Both the position numbers and the translations under genes were made by a program. The notes under the pieces are model-generated. The model worked only from the letters and a program-made list of their open reading frames with translations. It had not been told where the DNA came from and did not search any database. A DNA stretch of 64,000 bases from Geobacter sp. UBA5730 (lineage in GTDB: Bacteria > Desulfobacterota > Desulfuromonadia > Geobacterales > Pseudopelobacteraceae): the NCBI GenBank assembly GCA_002419465.1, contig DIGE01000004.1:18988-82987 (forward strand), read 5' to 3'. Shown in pieces: positions 47,989 to 55,714 of the stretch (position 1 is the stretch's first letter; each line of letters begins with the position of its first letter).

Positions 47989-48375
47989 ATGCATGAGATC
48001 ATGATTGCCGATGAAAACCTTGAAACCCGCACGGTCATGGCTGACCTGTGCACCGAGGCAGGTTACCGGGTTACTGTCAGTACCAATGTCGCCAGCGTGT
48101 TGAACGGCGTGTTGAAGAAAACCGCCCGGGTGATCTTGCTGGGAAGCTGTTTTGACGAACTGTCTGTCACTGAGCTGATTCCATTATTGAAGCGTTGTTG
48201 CCGGAACCTTTCCATCATTGTGGTGTCAAGCGACATCTCACTCCCGGTAACACGCAAGCTGCGCATCGAGGGAATATTCTATCATCAGTTGAAACCGTTG
48301 CTACCGGAGGAGCGTGAGGAGTTGAAACAGGTTGTCGCCTGTGCACTAAAACAGCCCCGGCATTGTTACTGTTAA
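47989..48375 (+). CDS. Receiver-like protein lacking the phosphoacceptor Asp (unit A)
   Basis: 128 residues from ATG 47989, six bases after AAGGTG; TTG 47974 is possible but overlaps the previous stop. CheY-like pattern: acidic pair in IMIADEN (D8, E9), strand 3 RVILLGS where the normally phosphorylated Asp is G52, and FYHQLKP holding the conserved Lys-Pro. Close paralogue of 50158-50538 (shared ADEN, FDEL..ELIPLLK, LKP). Without Asp it probably acts by protein contact rather than phosphorylation. Confidence 0.75.
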   Translation: MHEIMIADENLETRTVMADLCTEAGYRVTVSTNVASVLNGVLKKTARVILLGSCFDELSVTELIPLLKRCCRNLSIIVVSSDISLPVTRKLRIEGIFYHQLKPLLPEEREELKQVVACALKQPRHCYC

Positions 48376-48397
48376 ACCACTAAAAAGGAGAACGACC

Positions 48398-48670
48398 ATG
48401 AGACCATCAACAATCTTCAACACTGTTTGCATTCTGCTGGCAAGTTTGAGTACGGCCATTGCCTCCGGCGACCATGCTGTTGCCGTTGATACCAGCCTGA
48501 CCTATAACAGCGGCATTCTGGTGCTGGCCTTTGTCGGGTTTCTTGCACTGGTGGTGGTAGTGCAGACCATCCCGGCCATCATCGGCTTGTATGGCATGAT
48601 CAAGGGAGCTGCCGCCGCTGCAGAGCGCAAGGAAGCAGCCACAACTATCACCAGTTACCACGCACGTTAA
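48398..48670 (+). CDS. Small membrane protein, paralogue of 56845-57108 (unit A)
   Basis: 90 residues: signal-like N-terminus ending AIASGDHA, then VDTSLTYNSGILVLAF and a membrane helix with ALVVVVQTIPAIIGLYGMIK, and an alanine/lysine-rich tail. VDTSLTYNSGILVLAF-x-GFLALVVVVQTIPAII is shared almost exactly with the protein encoded at 56845-57108 on the other strand, so this is the second duplicated family. AAAGGAGAACGACC precedes the start. Function unknown. Confidence 0.75.
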   Translation: MRPSTIFNTVCILLASLSTAIASGDHAVAVDTSLTYNSGILVLAFVGFLALVVVVQTIPAIIGLYGMIKGAAAAAERKEAATTITSYHAR

Positions 48671-48688
48671 GAGAGGAGGTACGTTGTC

Positions 48689-48862
48689 ATGTCAGAACTG
48701 TTCTCAGCCATCGGGCACATTAATCTGGTGCATACCCAGGTTGATTTTTACCAGTACATCAAGACTGTTGAGTATCTGATCTGTATCGCCTTTTTTGTCG
48801 GGTTTCCGATGTTTTACCGCTACCTGATGAATAAGGATGTTGCCAACAAGGCAGCTCGCTGA
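48689..48862 (+). CDS. Small HmcD-like membrane protein, paralogue of 50605-50781 (unit A)
   Basis: 57 residues, below usual gene-finding limits. GAGAGGAGG stands upstream of the ATG. The core VDFYQYIKTVEYLICIAFF-x-GFPMFYRYLM is identical to the protein at 50605 through the central stretch. One membrane helix. Small single-helix subunits of this kind are found with Hmc-type transmembrane electron-transfer complexes (HmcD), which is why I use that comparison; direct homology was not testable here. Confidence 0.7.
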   Translation: MSELFSAIGHINLVHTQVDFYQYIKTVEYLICIAFFVGFPMFYRYLMNKDVANKAAR

Positions 48863-48881
48863 TTGATCTGTCGCAGTGCAG

Positions 48882-48919
48882 TGTAACAGGGGGCCTGGAT
48901 TGTCAGGTCCCCTGTTACA
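48882..48919 (+). other. Strong intercistronic hairpin in unit A
   Basis: GTAACAGGGG pairs with CCCCTGTTAC, and an inner CCTG/CAGG extends it (with one G-U) to about 15 pairs around GATTGT. No T-run follows, so it is more likely an mRNA-stability or processing element between the small membrane proteins and the next two genes than a terminator. Confidence 0.5.
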
Positions 48920-48959
48920 GTTACAACTACGTATCTGTTTTCTGCTTAGGGAGAATGCC

Positions 48960-49217
48960 ATGTCATTGCTTGAGGAGTTGTGTCAGGCTGTACGAGAGCA
49001 ACATCGTGATGGGGGTCTGCCTGATGAGCTGCTTGCCAGCATCCTGAGCCTGGCTGAAAATCCGGCTGCACTGCAACAACAGGATCTGATCAAGCGGCTG
49101 CTTGAGCAGTTGCGCAACTTTGACCTGTATGCCGGGGCCGCCTGTTTCAGCGATGCAAACAGTGTGCAGGATATTCAGAAGACCATCAGCCTGTTTTCAC
49201 AGGTCAGGAGGGCATAA
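48960..49217 (+). CDS. Uncharacterised 85-residue soluble protein (unit A)
   Basis: 85 residues from ATG 48960 (AGGGAGAATGCC upstream); the longer open frame back to 48876 lies in the hairpin region. Predicted mostly helical: SLLEELCQAVREQHRD, LLASILSLAENP, LIKRLLEQLRNFDL. No signal peptide, membrane segment or motif. It starts two bases before the HAD gene start region and is probably cotranslated with it. Not recognised. Confidence 0.65.
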   Translation: MSLLEELCQAVREQHRDGGLPDELLASILSLAENPAALQQQDLIKRLLEQLRNFDLYAGAACFSDANSVQDIQKTISLFSQVRRA

Positions 49218-49219
49218 TC

Positions 49220-49687
49220 ATGCGTATCACCATTCCGGGTAGCGGCGACCTTGAGTTGAACCATCTTGTGCTGGATTTCAACGGTACTATCGCCCGTGAC
49301 GGCAAGCTGCTGTCAAACCTTGACAAAACCTTCGGGGAGCTCGCTCAACAGTACACGATTCATGTGCTGACCGCCGATACTTGCGGTAGCGTGGTCAGCG
49401 AGCTTGAAGGGTTGCCTTGCAGGGTGCAGATCATTGAGGCTGGCCGGGAAGCGGAGCAGAAGGAACAGTATGTGGTCTCTCTGGGGGCTGATCAGGTTGT
49501 CTGCCTTGGAAACGGTTCCAATGATCGTCTGATGTTGAAGGTTGCCCGGCTGGGGATCGCCGTGTTGGAAGGGGAGGGGAGCGCGGTCAGCGCCATTCTG
49601 CATGCCGATATCGTTGCCCGCAGCATCTATGATGCCATGGGGATGCTGCTGATACCACAGCGGATCGTGGCGACTCTGCGTAATTGA
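49220..49687 (+). CDS. HAD-superfamily, P-type-ATPase-like soluble phosphatase (unit A)
   Basis: 155 residues. HAD motif I is LDFNGTIARDGK (about 18; nucleophile Asp, with Asn where most phosphatases have the second Asp), motif II VLTADTCGS, and motif IV CLGNGSNDRLMLKVA. This matches the stand-alone soluble proteins that look like the P-domain of P-type ATPases. Substrate unknown. Last gene of unit A, closed by the terminator at 49716. Confidence 0.75.
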   Translation: MRITIPGSGDLELNHLVLDFNGTIARDGKLLSNLDKTFGELAQQYTIHVLTADTCGSVVSELEGLPCRVQIIEAGREAEQKEQYVVSLGADQVVCLGNGSNDRLMLKVARLGIAVLEGEGSAVSAILHADIVARSIYDAMGMLLIPQRIVATLRN

Positions 49688-49715
49688 ATAATATTCCCCG
49701 AAAAATCCGATTTGA

Positions 49716-49753
49716 ATATCCCTCCCCACGCACAGCGGGGAGGGATATTTTTT
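49716..49753 (+). terminator. Rho-independent terminator of unit A
   Basis: ATATCCCTCCCC pairs perfectly with GGGGAGGGATAT around ACGCACAGC, followed by TTTTT. Confidence 0.92.
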
Positions 49754-49785
49754 ATCCAAACCGTCCGGCATACATTCGCAAGGCG

Positions 49786-49805
49786 TGTATAAGACTTTTA
49801 TACGG
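49786..49805 (+). promoter_or_regulatory. Distal activator site of unit B
   Basis: TGTATAAGACTTTTATACGG. Matches the shared motif and contains a perfect inner palindrome GTATAA-GACTT-TTATAC. Centred 94 bp before the proximal site. Confidence 0.5.
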
Positions 49806-49879
49806 TGGAAATAATATAAATGATATCAGGTTGTTTGGTCGGTTATTGCTGGGCTGCCACTGAGTCATATCCGGTGGGG

Positions 49880-49899
49880 TGTATTCAGGTTGTATACAG
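49880..49899 (+). promoter_or_regulatory. Proximal activator site of unit B
   Basis: TGTATTCAGGTTGTATACAG, centred 120.5 bp before the -12 G of the sigma-54 promoter at 49996. The 49754-50157 gap between units A and B holds only these regulatory elements and no gene. Confidence 0.6.
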
Positions 49900-49995
49900 T
49901 TTTTTGTATGCATTCAGACGAGTGATTGTCCGGTTGAAATAAAAATAAACAATATAAATAGATGGTTGAATGAGTATCTGGTGTCAGGGGCGGCG

Positions 49996-50012
49996 CTGGC
50001 ACGATGCGTGCT
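49996..50012 (+). promoter_or_regulatory. Sigma-54 promoter of unit B
   Basis: CTGGCACGATGCGTGCT: near-consensus TGGCAC-N5-KTGCW with ten bases between GG and GC. It gives a leader of about 130 nt before the first gene of unit B. Confidence 0.8.
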
Positions 50013-50157
50013 CTAGCAGTACCAGCGTTTATCGGGTTCAGGACAGTCGGGGAGCGGGAAATGAACCAGTCTGCCGGCCGAGATCACGTTCGTTCCGCTG
50101 AGAAGATGAAAAAAGCACGTAGCGCTGCAGGGGAACAGGGGAACAGGGGTGACGATA

Positions 50158-50538
50158 ATGCAAGGTGTCCTGATAGCAGATGAAAATGTTGAATCCCGCA
50201 AGGTACTGGCCGACCTTTGCATTGAAGCGGGATACAACGTGATGGTGACAACCTCGGCTGCCAACGTGTTGCACGGCATTCTGAAAAAATCAGCACAGGT
50301 GGTGTTGTTAAGTAGTGAATTTGATGAGTTGGCGGCAGGTGAGCTTATTCCGCTGCTGAAAAAATGTCAGCGGGATCTGACCATTATTCTGGTTTCAGAT
50401 GAGACCTCGCTACCGACCATCCGCAAGATGCGTAAGGAAGGGATCTTTTACCACTCCCTGAAACCGATCGATCCGGCAGATAAGGAAGAACTGCGTCAGG
50501 CTGTGGCCTGTGCCTTTGAAAACATGAAGAATTCATAA
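50158..50538 (+). CDS. Receiver-like protein lacking the phosphoacceptor Asp (unit B, gene 1)
   Basis: 126 residues from ATG 50158 (AGGGG eight bases upstream; GTG 50149 adds three residues). Paralogue of 47989-48375: LIADENVESRKVLADLC, VVLLSSEFDELAAGELIPLL, FYHSLKP. The usual phosphorylated aspartate is S52; the KP and Ser/Thr signalling positions remain. First gene of the cytochrome operon. Response-regulator-like proteins also accompany Hmc operons in Desulfovibrio (Rrf1), a loose parallel. Confidence 0.75.
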   Translation: MQGVLIADENVESRKVLADLCIEAGYNVMVTTSAANVLHGILKKSAQVVLLSSEFDELAAGELIPLLKKCQRDLTIILVSDETSLPTIRKMRKEGIFYHSLKPIDPADKEELRQAVACAFENMKNS

Positions 50539-50604
50539 GGCCGGGCATCTGAAGGAACAAATACAGTCGGCCAACAGCCGGCACAGATAAAAGGAGGATG
50601 GATC

Positions 50605-50781
50605 ATGACGGAGTTATTCAGTGCAATTGGACAGGTCAAGTCGGTTTACACGTTGGTGGATTTTTACCAGTACATCAAAACGGTTGAATACCTGATCTGC
50701 ATTGCATTCTTTGTTGGTTTTCCGATGTTCTACCGGTATTTGATGAGCGGCAAGAGCAGCACACAGAAAGCAGCCCACTAG
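50605..50781 (+). CDS. Small HmcD-like membrane protein (unit B)
   Basis: 58 residues, with AGGAGG seven bases before ATG 50605. Core DFYQYIKTVEYLICIAFFVG followed by FPMFYRYLM is shared with 48689-48862; the N-terminus (MTELFSAIG) is also similar and only the tail differs (SGKSSTQKAAH). One membrane helix. Its place directly before the cytochrome/FeS/NrfD genes suggests it is a small subunit of that complex, the unit A copy being a possible alternative or partner. Confidence 0.75.
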   Translation: MTELFSAIGQVKSVYTLVDFYQYIKTVEYLICIAFFVGFPMFYRYLMSGKSSTQKAAH

Positions 50782-50854
50782 GATCATCCGATTTTTGCAC
50801 TACTACCGCTATCTGTAACGAGAGATACCGGCCATCTTTTACAAGGAGAGGGTT

Positions 50855-51385
50855 ATGCATGCAGTAAAACACACAATGATCCTGGGAATGACAGCCATCC
50901 TGATGATGCTGGTGTCCAATGTCTGTTTGGGCGCCGGTATCCCTGACAAGGTCAGCATCAGTTCAATTCAGAAGTACTATGATCCGGTTTCATTTAATCA
51001 CGCTGCACATATCAATAACCTGAAGGATTGCGGACTGTGCCACCACCACACCACCGGCGCCCAGGTGACCGATCCCAACTGTGCCCGCTGCCACAAAAAC
51101 AGCGGTGCTCAGGCAACCGTTAGTTGCAAGGGCTGCCACACGGCAGATCCGTTTACCCCGGAAGCGCTCAAACAACAACGGGATCAGCAACCGCCGATCT
51201 ACCACCGTGACAAACCAGGCCTGAAGGCGGCCTATCACGCAAGTTGCCTGGGGTGCCATCAGAAAATGAGCGGGCCGACCGGATGTCAGGATTGCCATAA
51301 GCGCAATGATGGCGGCGATGCCCTGTTCAAGTCCGGCAAATACGCCCCGAAGGCACCTGCCAAACCAAAGGCAGCACACCACTGA
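50855..51385 (+). CDS. Periplasmic pentaheme class III-like cytochrome c
   Basis: 176 residues with a signal peptide ending near SNVCLGAG. Five CXXCH motifs: CGLCH, CARCH, CKGCH, CLGCH and CQDCH, with histidine-rich spacing (FNHAAHINNLKDC, HHHTTGAQ) typical of cytochrome c3/c7-like bis-His hemes. Followed 31 bp later by the ferredoxin-like subunit. Likely takes electrons from the membrane complex to the periplasmic pool. Lysine/alanine-rich C-terminal tail. Confidence 0.88.
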   Translation: MHAVKHTMILGMTAILMMLVSNVCLGAGIPDKVSISSIQKYYDPVSFNHAAHINNLKDCGLCHHHTTGAQVTDPNCARCHKNSGAQATVSCKGCHTADPFTPEALKQQRDQQPPIYHRDKPGLKAAYHASCLGCHQKMSGPTGCQDCHKRNDGGDALFKSGKYAPKAPAKPKAAHH

Positions 51386-51416
51386 ACCGATATCCACGGG
51401 AAGGAGAACGTGTACC

Positions 51417-52325
51417 ATGATTGAACGTCGAGATTTTCTGAAAGGGTGTCTGGCCTGCGGTGTAACCGCTGCGACGGTGAGTGTTGCCGGTACCAGCGCA
51501 ATGGCGGCAGGTTCCTTTGAAGGGTACCCGGATGCCATGGGGGTACTGGTAGACCTGACCCGTTGCGTTGGCTGCCGTAGTTGCGAGGCTGCCTGTAATA
51601 ACGAACAGAAGCTTCCTGAGCCTGATCTGCCGTTTGACGACCTGTCGGTATTCAGCGAAAAACGCCGCACCACAGAGAAAGCGTATACCGTTGTCAACGA
51701 ATACAAGGTTGCTGATAAGGATACCTTGTTCCGCAAAATCCAGTGCAATCATTGCACAGAACCTGCCTGCCTCAGCTCCTGTTTTGTCAACGCCTACACC
51801 AAGACCAAGGAAGGCGCGGTAATTTACGATGCCAGCGTCTGTGTCGGCTGTCGTAACTGTATGATCGCTTGCCCCTTTAATATCCCGGCCTACAGCTATT
51901 CCAGCCCGTTAAACCCGTTGGTCAAGAAGTGTATCTTCTGTTACGACACCCGGGTCAAAGACGGACGGCCACCGGCCTGTGTAGAAATCTGTCCACAACA
52001 GGTGATGACCTTTGGGCGCAGATCAGACCTGGTCAAGCTTGGTCATGACCGGATTCAGGCCAACCCGGGCAAGTATGTTGACAAGCTGTACGGTGAGAAG
52101 GCCGTGGGCGGTACCAGTTGGATGTACCTGAGCAGTGTTGATTTCGACAAGGTCGGCCTTGACGGTCATATCCAGAACGAGCCGATTATCTCGAATGTGA
52201 AAGACTTTCTGGGATTCGTACCGATGGTACTGTCCATCTGGCCGGCTCTGTTCACCGGCGTACATCTGTTGGCAACCAAAAACAAGGACGGCCACCATGA
52301 CCATGAGGAGGGAGATCACCAATGA
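51417..52325 (+). CDS. Tat-exported 4Fe-4S subunit of a quinone-linked oxidoreductase (HmcB/HybA-like)
   Basis: 302 residues from ATG 51417 after GGAAGGAGAACG. Twin-arginine signal RRDFLKGCLACGV, then four [4Fe-4S] clusters: CVGCRSCEAACN (about 57), CNHCTEPACLSSCF (about 112), CVGCRNCMIACP (about 144) and CIFCYDTR...CVEICP (about 178-200). A C-terminal membrane helix (FVPMVLSIWPALFTGVHLL, about 263-281) anchors it, as in HmcB and HybA. Its stop overlaps the NrfD-type gene by four bases. TatA is encoded close by at 56279. Confidence 0.9.
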   Translation: MIERRDFLKGCLACGVTAATVSVAGTSAMAAGSFEGYPDAMGVLVDLTRCVGCRSCEAACNNEQKLPEPDLPFDDLSVFSEKRRTTEKAYTVVNEYKVADKDTLFRKIQCNHCTEPACLSSCFVNAYTKTKEGAVIYDASVCVGCRNCMIACPFNIPAYSYSSPLNPLVKKCIFCYDTRVKDGRPPACVEICPQQVMTFGRRSDLVKLGHDRIQANPGKYVDKLYGEKAVGGTSWMYLSSVDFDKVGLDGHIQNEPIISNVKDFLGFVPMVLSIWPALFTGVHLLATKNKDGHHDHEEGDHQ

Positions 52326-53653
52326 AACAGTTTCTTGCACGCAATCCCGGCACGCAGATTATTGACAGTCTGCGCAAGGATAACGACAAGGGCCGCCCCT
52401 GGACCCTCATGGAAAAGATATTTCTTGGCCTGACTCCGCAGCAGTATGTCGCGCAGGCCATGAGTAACCCGCTGAACTGGTTTTTTGCTGTGATTCTGCT
52501 GGTCGGTATTCCGTTCATTATCGCCCGTTTTTTCTTTGGCCTTTCCTGGGCCGTTGGTGACCCCTATGACAACGCCTGGGGTCTGTTTCTCGGCTTTGGT
52601 CTGTTCGGCATGGTGCCGCTGTCATCATCCGGTTTCCAGCTGGGTTCTGCTGTGGAGGTGTTTGGACGGCATGATTTTGAACCGATCGAGCGTCTCGGCA
52701 TTTTGAATGGTATTCTTGGCTACTTTTTTGCTGTTGTTTTTCTGATGTGTGACCTGGGTCAGCCCTGGCGGCTGATCTACCCGATGTTTGTTTCATGGGG
52801 ACCAGAAGCGGTATTGTTCCTGGTGGCCTGGCACGTTGCCACCTATCTGTCGGTGCAGGCGGCCGAGACCTCCACTGCATTTTTTGAGTGGATGGGCTGG
52901 CCGGCCGGCAAGACCTTCATCAAAAAGATGGCGCTGGGTTTGGCGGTGGCAGGTATCATTCTCTCCACCTTGCATCAGGGAGCGTTGGGCGCACTCTCAA
53001 CCTACGCGCCGGGCAAGATTCATCCGCTCTGGTATTCAGCATCGTTCCAGTGGCTGTATTTCTTCGTATCCTCGCTGCCTGGCGGCCTCTGTATGGTGAT
53101 TGTGGTCAGCACCATTTCGATCAAGACCATGGGCTGGCGTTGTGACGATACGTTTAAAAACAGCCTGAGCAAGCTGCAGATCGCTCTGGCCAAAGGGGCT
53201 TCCCTGGGCTTGATCACCTACCTGACGATCCGTCTGATCGGTATTGCCCATGACAACAAGTGGGCCTACCTGGGCACCGGTTGGGGTGCCTGGTGGATGT
53301 TCGAGATCGGTTTTGGAGTGATCCTCTCGCTGGTATTATTGGTGACCGGTGTCCGCAACAACAGTGTCACGCTGGTGCGACTGGGGGCCTGGACCACCAT
53401 TTTAGGTGTCGTCCTGCACCGCCTGAATGTGTATATGTTTACCTTCAACTGGCAGAACGGTCATGTGCACATCCCTCCCTTCAGGGAAATCATGATAACG
53501 GTCACTATCTACACGATCTACATCATTACCTACCGTGCCATTCTGTACCGCTGGCCGATCCTGTTCAAGTGGAAGACCAGATACAGCGAGTATGCCGTGC
53601 TTGATCCTGAGCCGGTAGCCATTGTCGAGGCCGAAGCAGCACGCAGCAAGTAA
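52322..53653 (+). CDS. NrfD/HybB/HmcC-type integral membrane quinone subunit
   Basis: 443 residues, about ten membrane helices and no heme motif. Conserved core LSTLHQGALGAL, then YAPGKIHPLWYS (about residues 219-243), is the signature region of the HybB/HmcC branch of the NrfD family (STLHQSSLG..LHPLWY). It binds quinone and passes electrons to or from the FeS partner encoded just upstream. Direction (quinol oxidation or quinone reduction) cannot be told from sequence. Translation coupled to the FeS subunit. Confidence 0.9.
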   Translation: MKQFLARNPGTQIIDSLRKDNDKGRPWTLMEKIFLGLTPQQYVAQAMSNPLNWFFAVILLVGIPFIIARFFFGLSWAVGDPYDNAWGLFLGFGLFGMVPLSSSGFQLGSAVEVFGRHDFEPIERLGILNGILGYFFAVVFLMCDLGQPWRLIYPMFVSWGPEAVLFLVAWHVATYLSVQAAETSTAFFEWMGWPAGKTFIKKMALGLAVAGIILSTLHQGALGALSTYAPGKIHPLWYSASFQWLYFFVSSLPGGLCMVIVVSTISIKTMGWRCDDTFKNSLSKLQIALAKGASLGLITYLTIRLIGIAHDNKWAYLGTGWGAWWMFEIGFGVILSLVLLVTGVRNNSVTLVRLGAWTTILGVVLHRLNVYMFTFNWQNGHVHIPPFREIMITVTIYTIYIITYRAILYRWPILFKWKTRYSEYAVLDPEPVAIVEAEAARSK

Positions 53654-53666
53654 TACAACCGACCGT

Positions 53667-53694
53667 CCTTCCGCCTGCACCGTGCGGGCGGGAG
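53667..53694 (+). other. GC-rich hairpin between the NrfD gene and the dodecaheme cytochrome
   Basis: CCGCCTGCAC pairs with GTGCGGGCGG with a one-base mismatch around C. No T-run. It could protect the 3' end of the upstream message or moderate downstream expression. Confidence 0.35.
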
Positions 53695-53710
53695 GATTCA
53701 GGAGATCGTC

Positions 53711-54724
53711 ATGAAACGCGCCTTCATACTTGCATTGGCAGGAGCAGTTGGCCTGATCGCTTCGTATGCCACTGCGATAGAATTAAAGAATATCAGTTAC
53801 GACACCAAAGAGGCCGGCAAGGTGGTCTTCAGCCACAACAAGCATCTGGCCAAGAAGAGCCAGCGTGGTACGCCGGCCTTCAGTTGCGCCAGTTGCCACA
53901 CCGGCGGCAAAAGCAAGAAACGCTATACCATGGAGGATATGTACAAGGGACAGTCCTGTGGCGCTTGCCATAATGGCAGGCAGGCCTTTGACGCCCATGA
54001 GTGCAGTAAATGCCATCAGGTCAAAGAGGTACTCTATCAAGTCAAGGAAACCGGACCGACCCCGTTCAGCCATGCAGCACACCTGAAAAAGCTGAACGAT
54101 TGCTCAGTTTGTCACACCAAGCTCTATAAGACCGGCAAGAACCCCACGGTAACCATGGCTGAGATGGAGCAGGGCAAATCCTGCGGTTTCTGCCATAACG
54201 GTAAAAAAGCCTTTGGGGTCGATAACTGTAGCACGTGTCACAAGAGCCCCGAGCTGACCTACGCAACACCACCGGTGCCCAAGGCTACCTTCAGCCATGC
54301 CTTTCATACAGCGGCTTACCGTTGTAAGGATTGCCACCCGGCTACGGTTAAGCCGGATATGAAGAAAAACAAGCGGGTCAGCATGGCCGATATGGAGCAG
54401 GGCAAGTCCTGTGGCGCATGCCACGACGGCAAGGTGGCCTTCTCGGTCAAGGGCGATTGCGCCAGGTGTCATACCGGCTTCAAGTTGCCAGCCAAAATGA
54501 CTTTCAAGAATAAAAACGGAACCATCATTGGCCACTTCAGTCATGATTTTCATACTGCTGCTTACCAGTGCAACGATTGTCACACCAGGATTTATCCGTA
54601 TGGTAACGGCAAGCGCATCACAATGAAACAAATGGAAAGCGGCGCATCATGCGGCGCCTGCCACGACGGAAAGAGCGCCTTTTCAGTTAAGGGTGACTGC
54701 TTGAAGTGTCACAAAAGTTTATGA
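53711..54724 (+). CDS. Dodecaheme cytochrome c of four triheme repeats
   Basis: 337 residues with signal peptide (MKRAFILALAGAVGLIASYATA). Twelve CXXCH motifs in four repeats of three, each repeat built as FSH..H...C..CH, then M..M..G.SCG.CH(N/D)GK.AF, then C..CH: CASCH/CGACH/CSKCH; CSVCH/CGFCH/CSTCH; CKDCH/CGACH/CARCH; CNDCH/CGACH/CLKCH. This is the c7-type triheme domain found in nanowire-like multidomain cytochromes of Geobacteraceae (PpcA-like units). Repeats 3 and 4 are nearest to each other. Periplasmic electron wire next to the NrfD complex. Confidence 0.9.
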   Translation: MKRAFILALAGAVGLIASYATAIELKNISYDTKEAGKVVFSHNKHLAKKSQRGTPAFSCASCHTGGKSKKRYTMEDMYKGQSCGACHNGRQAFDAHECSKCHQVKEVLYQVKETGPTPFSHAAHLKKLNDCSVCHTKLYKTGKNPTVTMAEMEQGKSCGFCHNGKKAFGVDNCSTCHKSPELTYATPPVPKATFSHAFHTAAYRCKDCHPATVKPDMKKNKRVSMADMEQGKSCGACHDGKVAFSVKGDCARCHTGFKLPAKMTFKNKNGTIIGHFSHDFHTAAYQCNDCHTRIYPYGNGKRITMKQMESGASCGACHDGKSAFSVKGDCLKCHKSL

Positions 54725-54740
54725 TGTGTGATCTGTGATG

Positions 54741-54780
54741 GCCGGTACGGAGGAGTCGCATCCCCGTACCGGCATTTTTT
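54741..54780 (+). terminator. Terminator after the dodecaheme cytochrome
   Basis: GCCGGTACGG pairs perfectly with CCGTACCGGC, then ATTTTTT. The next two genes in the same direction are therefore expressed by read-through or from an unseen promoter. Confidence 0.88.
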
Positions 54781-54817
54781 CCCATAGGTCACCAAGGGCT
54801 GGTCAGGAGGTGTTACC

Positions 54818-55663
54818 ATGTTCCAGAGTATCGCCACTCGTTCAATTGTTCCAGTCGGTCTTGCCGTAACCGGATTTGTGGCAATCTGCTGCTTAAGCCT
54901 CTACGCCATCATGAAGCAGGACATGATTGATGATGCGGCCCAGAATGGTCGCAACATTGCCAACACGGTCGTACTCTCCACCCGTTATGCCATGTTGCAC
55001 AATGATCGCCAGCACCTTGGTAATATTATTGCCAATATCGGCCAACATCAGGGGGTTGAGCACCTGCGGGTGTTTAACCACGATGGCTTCATCACCTTCT
55101 CCCGCAATCAGTCTGAGATCGGGCGCCAGGTGAACAAAAAGGTTGAAGGTTGCAGCGGTTGTCACAGCGGATCAATGCCAGCTGAACAACTGGCAGCCGA
55201 GAAACAGACCCGGCGTTTTAAGAACGAGCGCGGGGTTTTGGTGTTGGCCATGTCACAGCCGATCTATAACGAAGATTCCTGTAGCGTCAGTTGCCACTAT
55301 CATCCCGTCAACCATAAAGTGCTCGGCATGCTGGACATCGGTCTGGACCAGGGGCCTTTGCAAAATTCACTCGCCTTGATGCGCTACCGTATGATAGTTT
55401 TTACCCTCATGACGCTGGTTCTGACCGTGGGGGGCGTGGCCGCCTTGCTGAACCGCTCGTTTTTCATCCCCTTAAAGAAGCTTGTTGCTGTAACCAGTAC
55501 CGACGAGACAACAGAAGCAGAAAGACAGCTGGAATCCGGGTATGGCGAACTTTCCCTGCTGGCCCGCAACTACCACAGTCTGATCGTGCGTCTGAACGAC
55601 ACCCGTGAGGCGTTGACCCGCTGCCGCAGTTGCAACAAGGAAAAGGATGGGGGCGGTAGCTAG
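54818..55663 (+). CDS. Membrane-anchored heme-type sensor protein without a kinase
   Basis: 281 residues. Membrane helices at about 11-33 and 190-211 enclose a periplasmic domain carrying a CSGCH motif (112-116) and an odd CSVSCH (155-160, CX3CH). A HAMP-like stretch follows and the protein ends with CRSCNK; there is no kinase or other output domain. The histidine kinase at 60165-61808 has the same arrangement (CTNCH then CSTAACH in the same spot), with EIG-x(2)-K/V preceding the first motif in both. Preceded by AGGAGGT. Decoy, co-sensor or partner of that kinase. Confidence 0.75.
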   Translation: MFQSIATRSIVPVGLAVTGFVAICCLSLYAIMKQDMIDDAAQNGRNIANTVVLSTRYAMLHNDRQHLGNIIANIGQHQGVEHLRVFNHDGFITFSRNQSEIGRQVNKKVEGCSGCHSGSMPAEQLAAEKQTRRFKNERGVLVLAMSQPIYNEDSCSVSCHYHPVNHKVLGMLDIGLDQGPLQNSLALMRYRMIVFTLMTLVLTVGGVAALLNRSFFIPLKKLVAVTSTDETTEAERQLESGYGELSLLARNYHSLIVRLNDTREALTRCRSCNKEKDGGGS

Positions 55664-55714
55664 GCTGGACTCTTCTCGTCAGATTGCGGCAGCATAACAA
55701 AAGGTACGGGCTCC

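Noticed and set aside
48882..48919. Terminator inside unit A
   Set aside because: The stem is strong but lacks a T-run and the next gene follows closely, so it is listed as a hairpin of unknown role instead.
49898..49925. A further TGTAT half-site pair before unit B (TGTATACAG...TGTATGC)
   Set aside because: The half-sites are two bases too far apart compared with the other sites; kept out of the list.
50782..54817. c-di-GMP (GEMM) riboswitch before cytochrome genes, common in Geobacter
   Set aside because: The conserved core (such as GGGACGCAAAGCC) is not present in any intergenic gap here.
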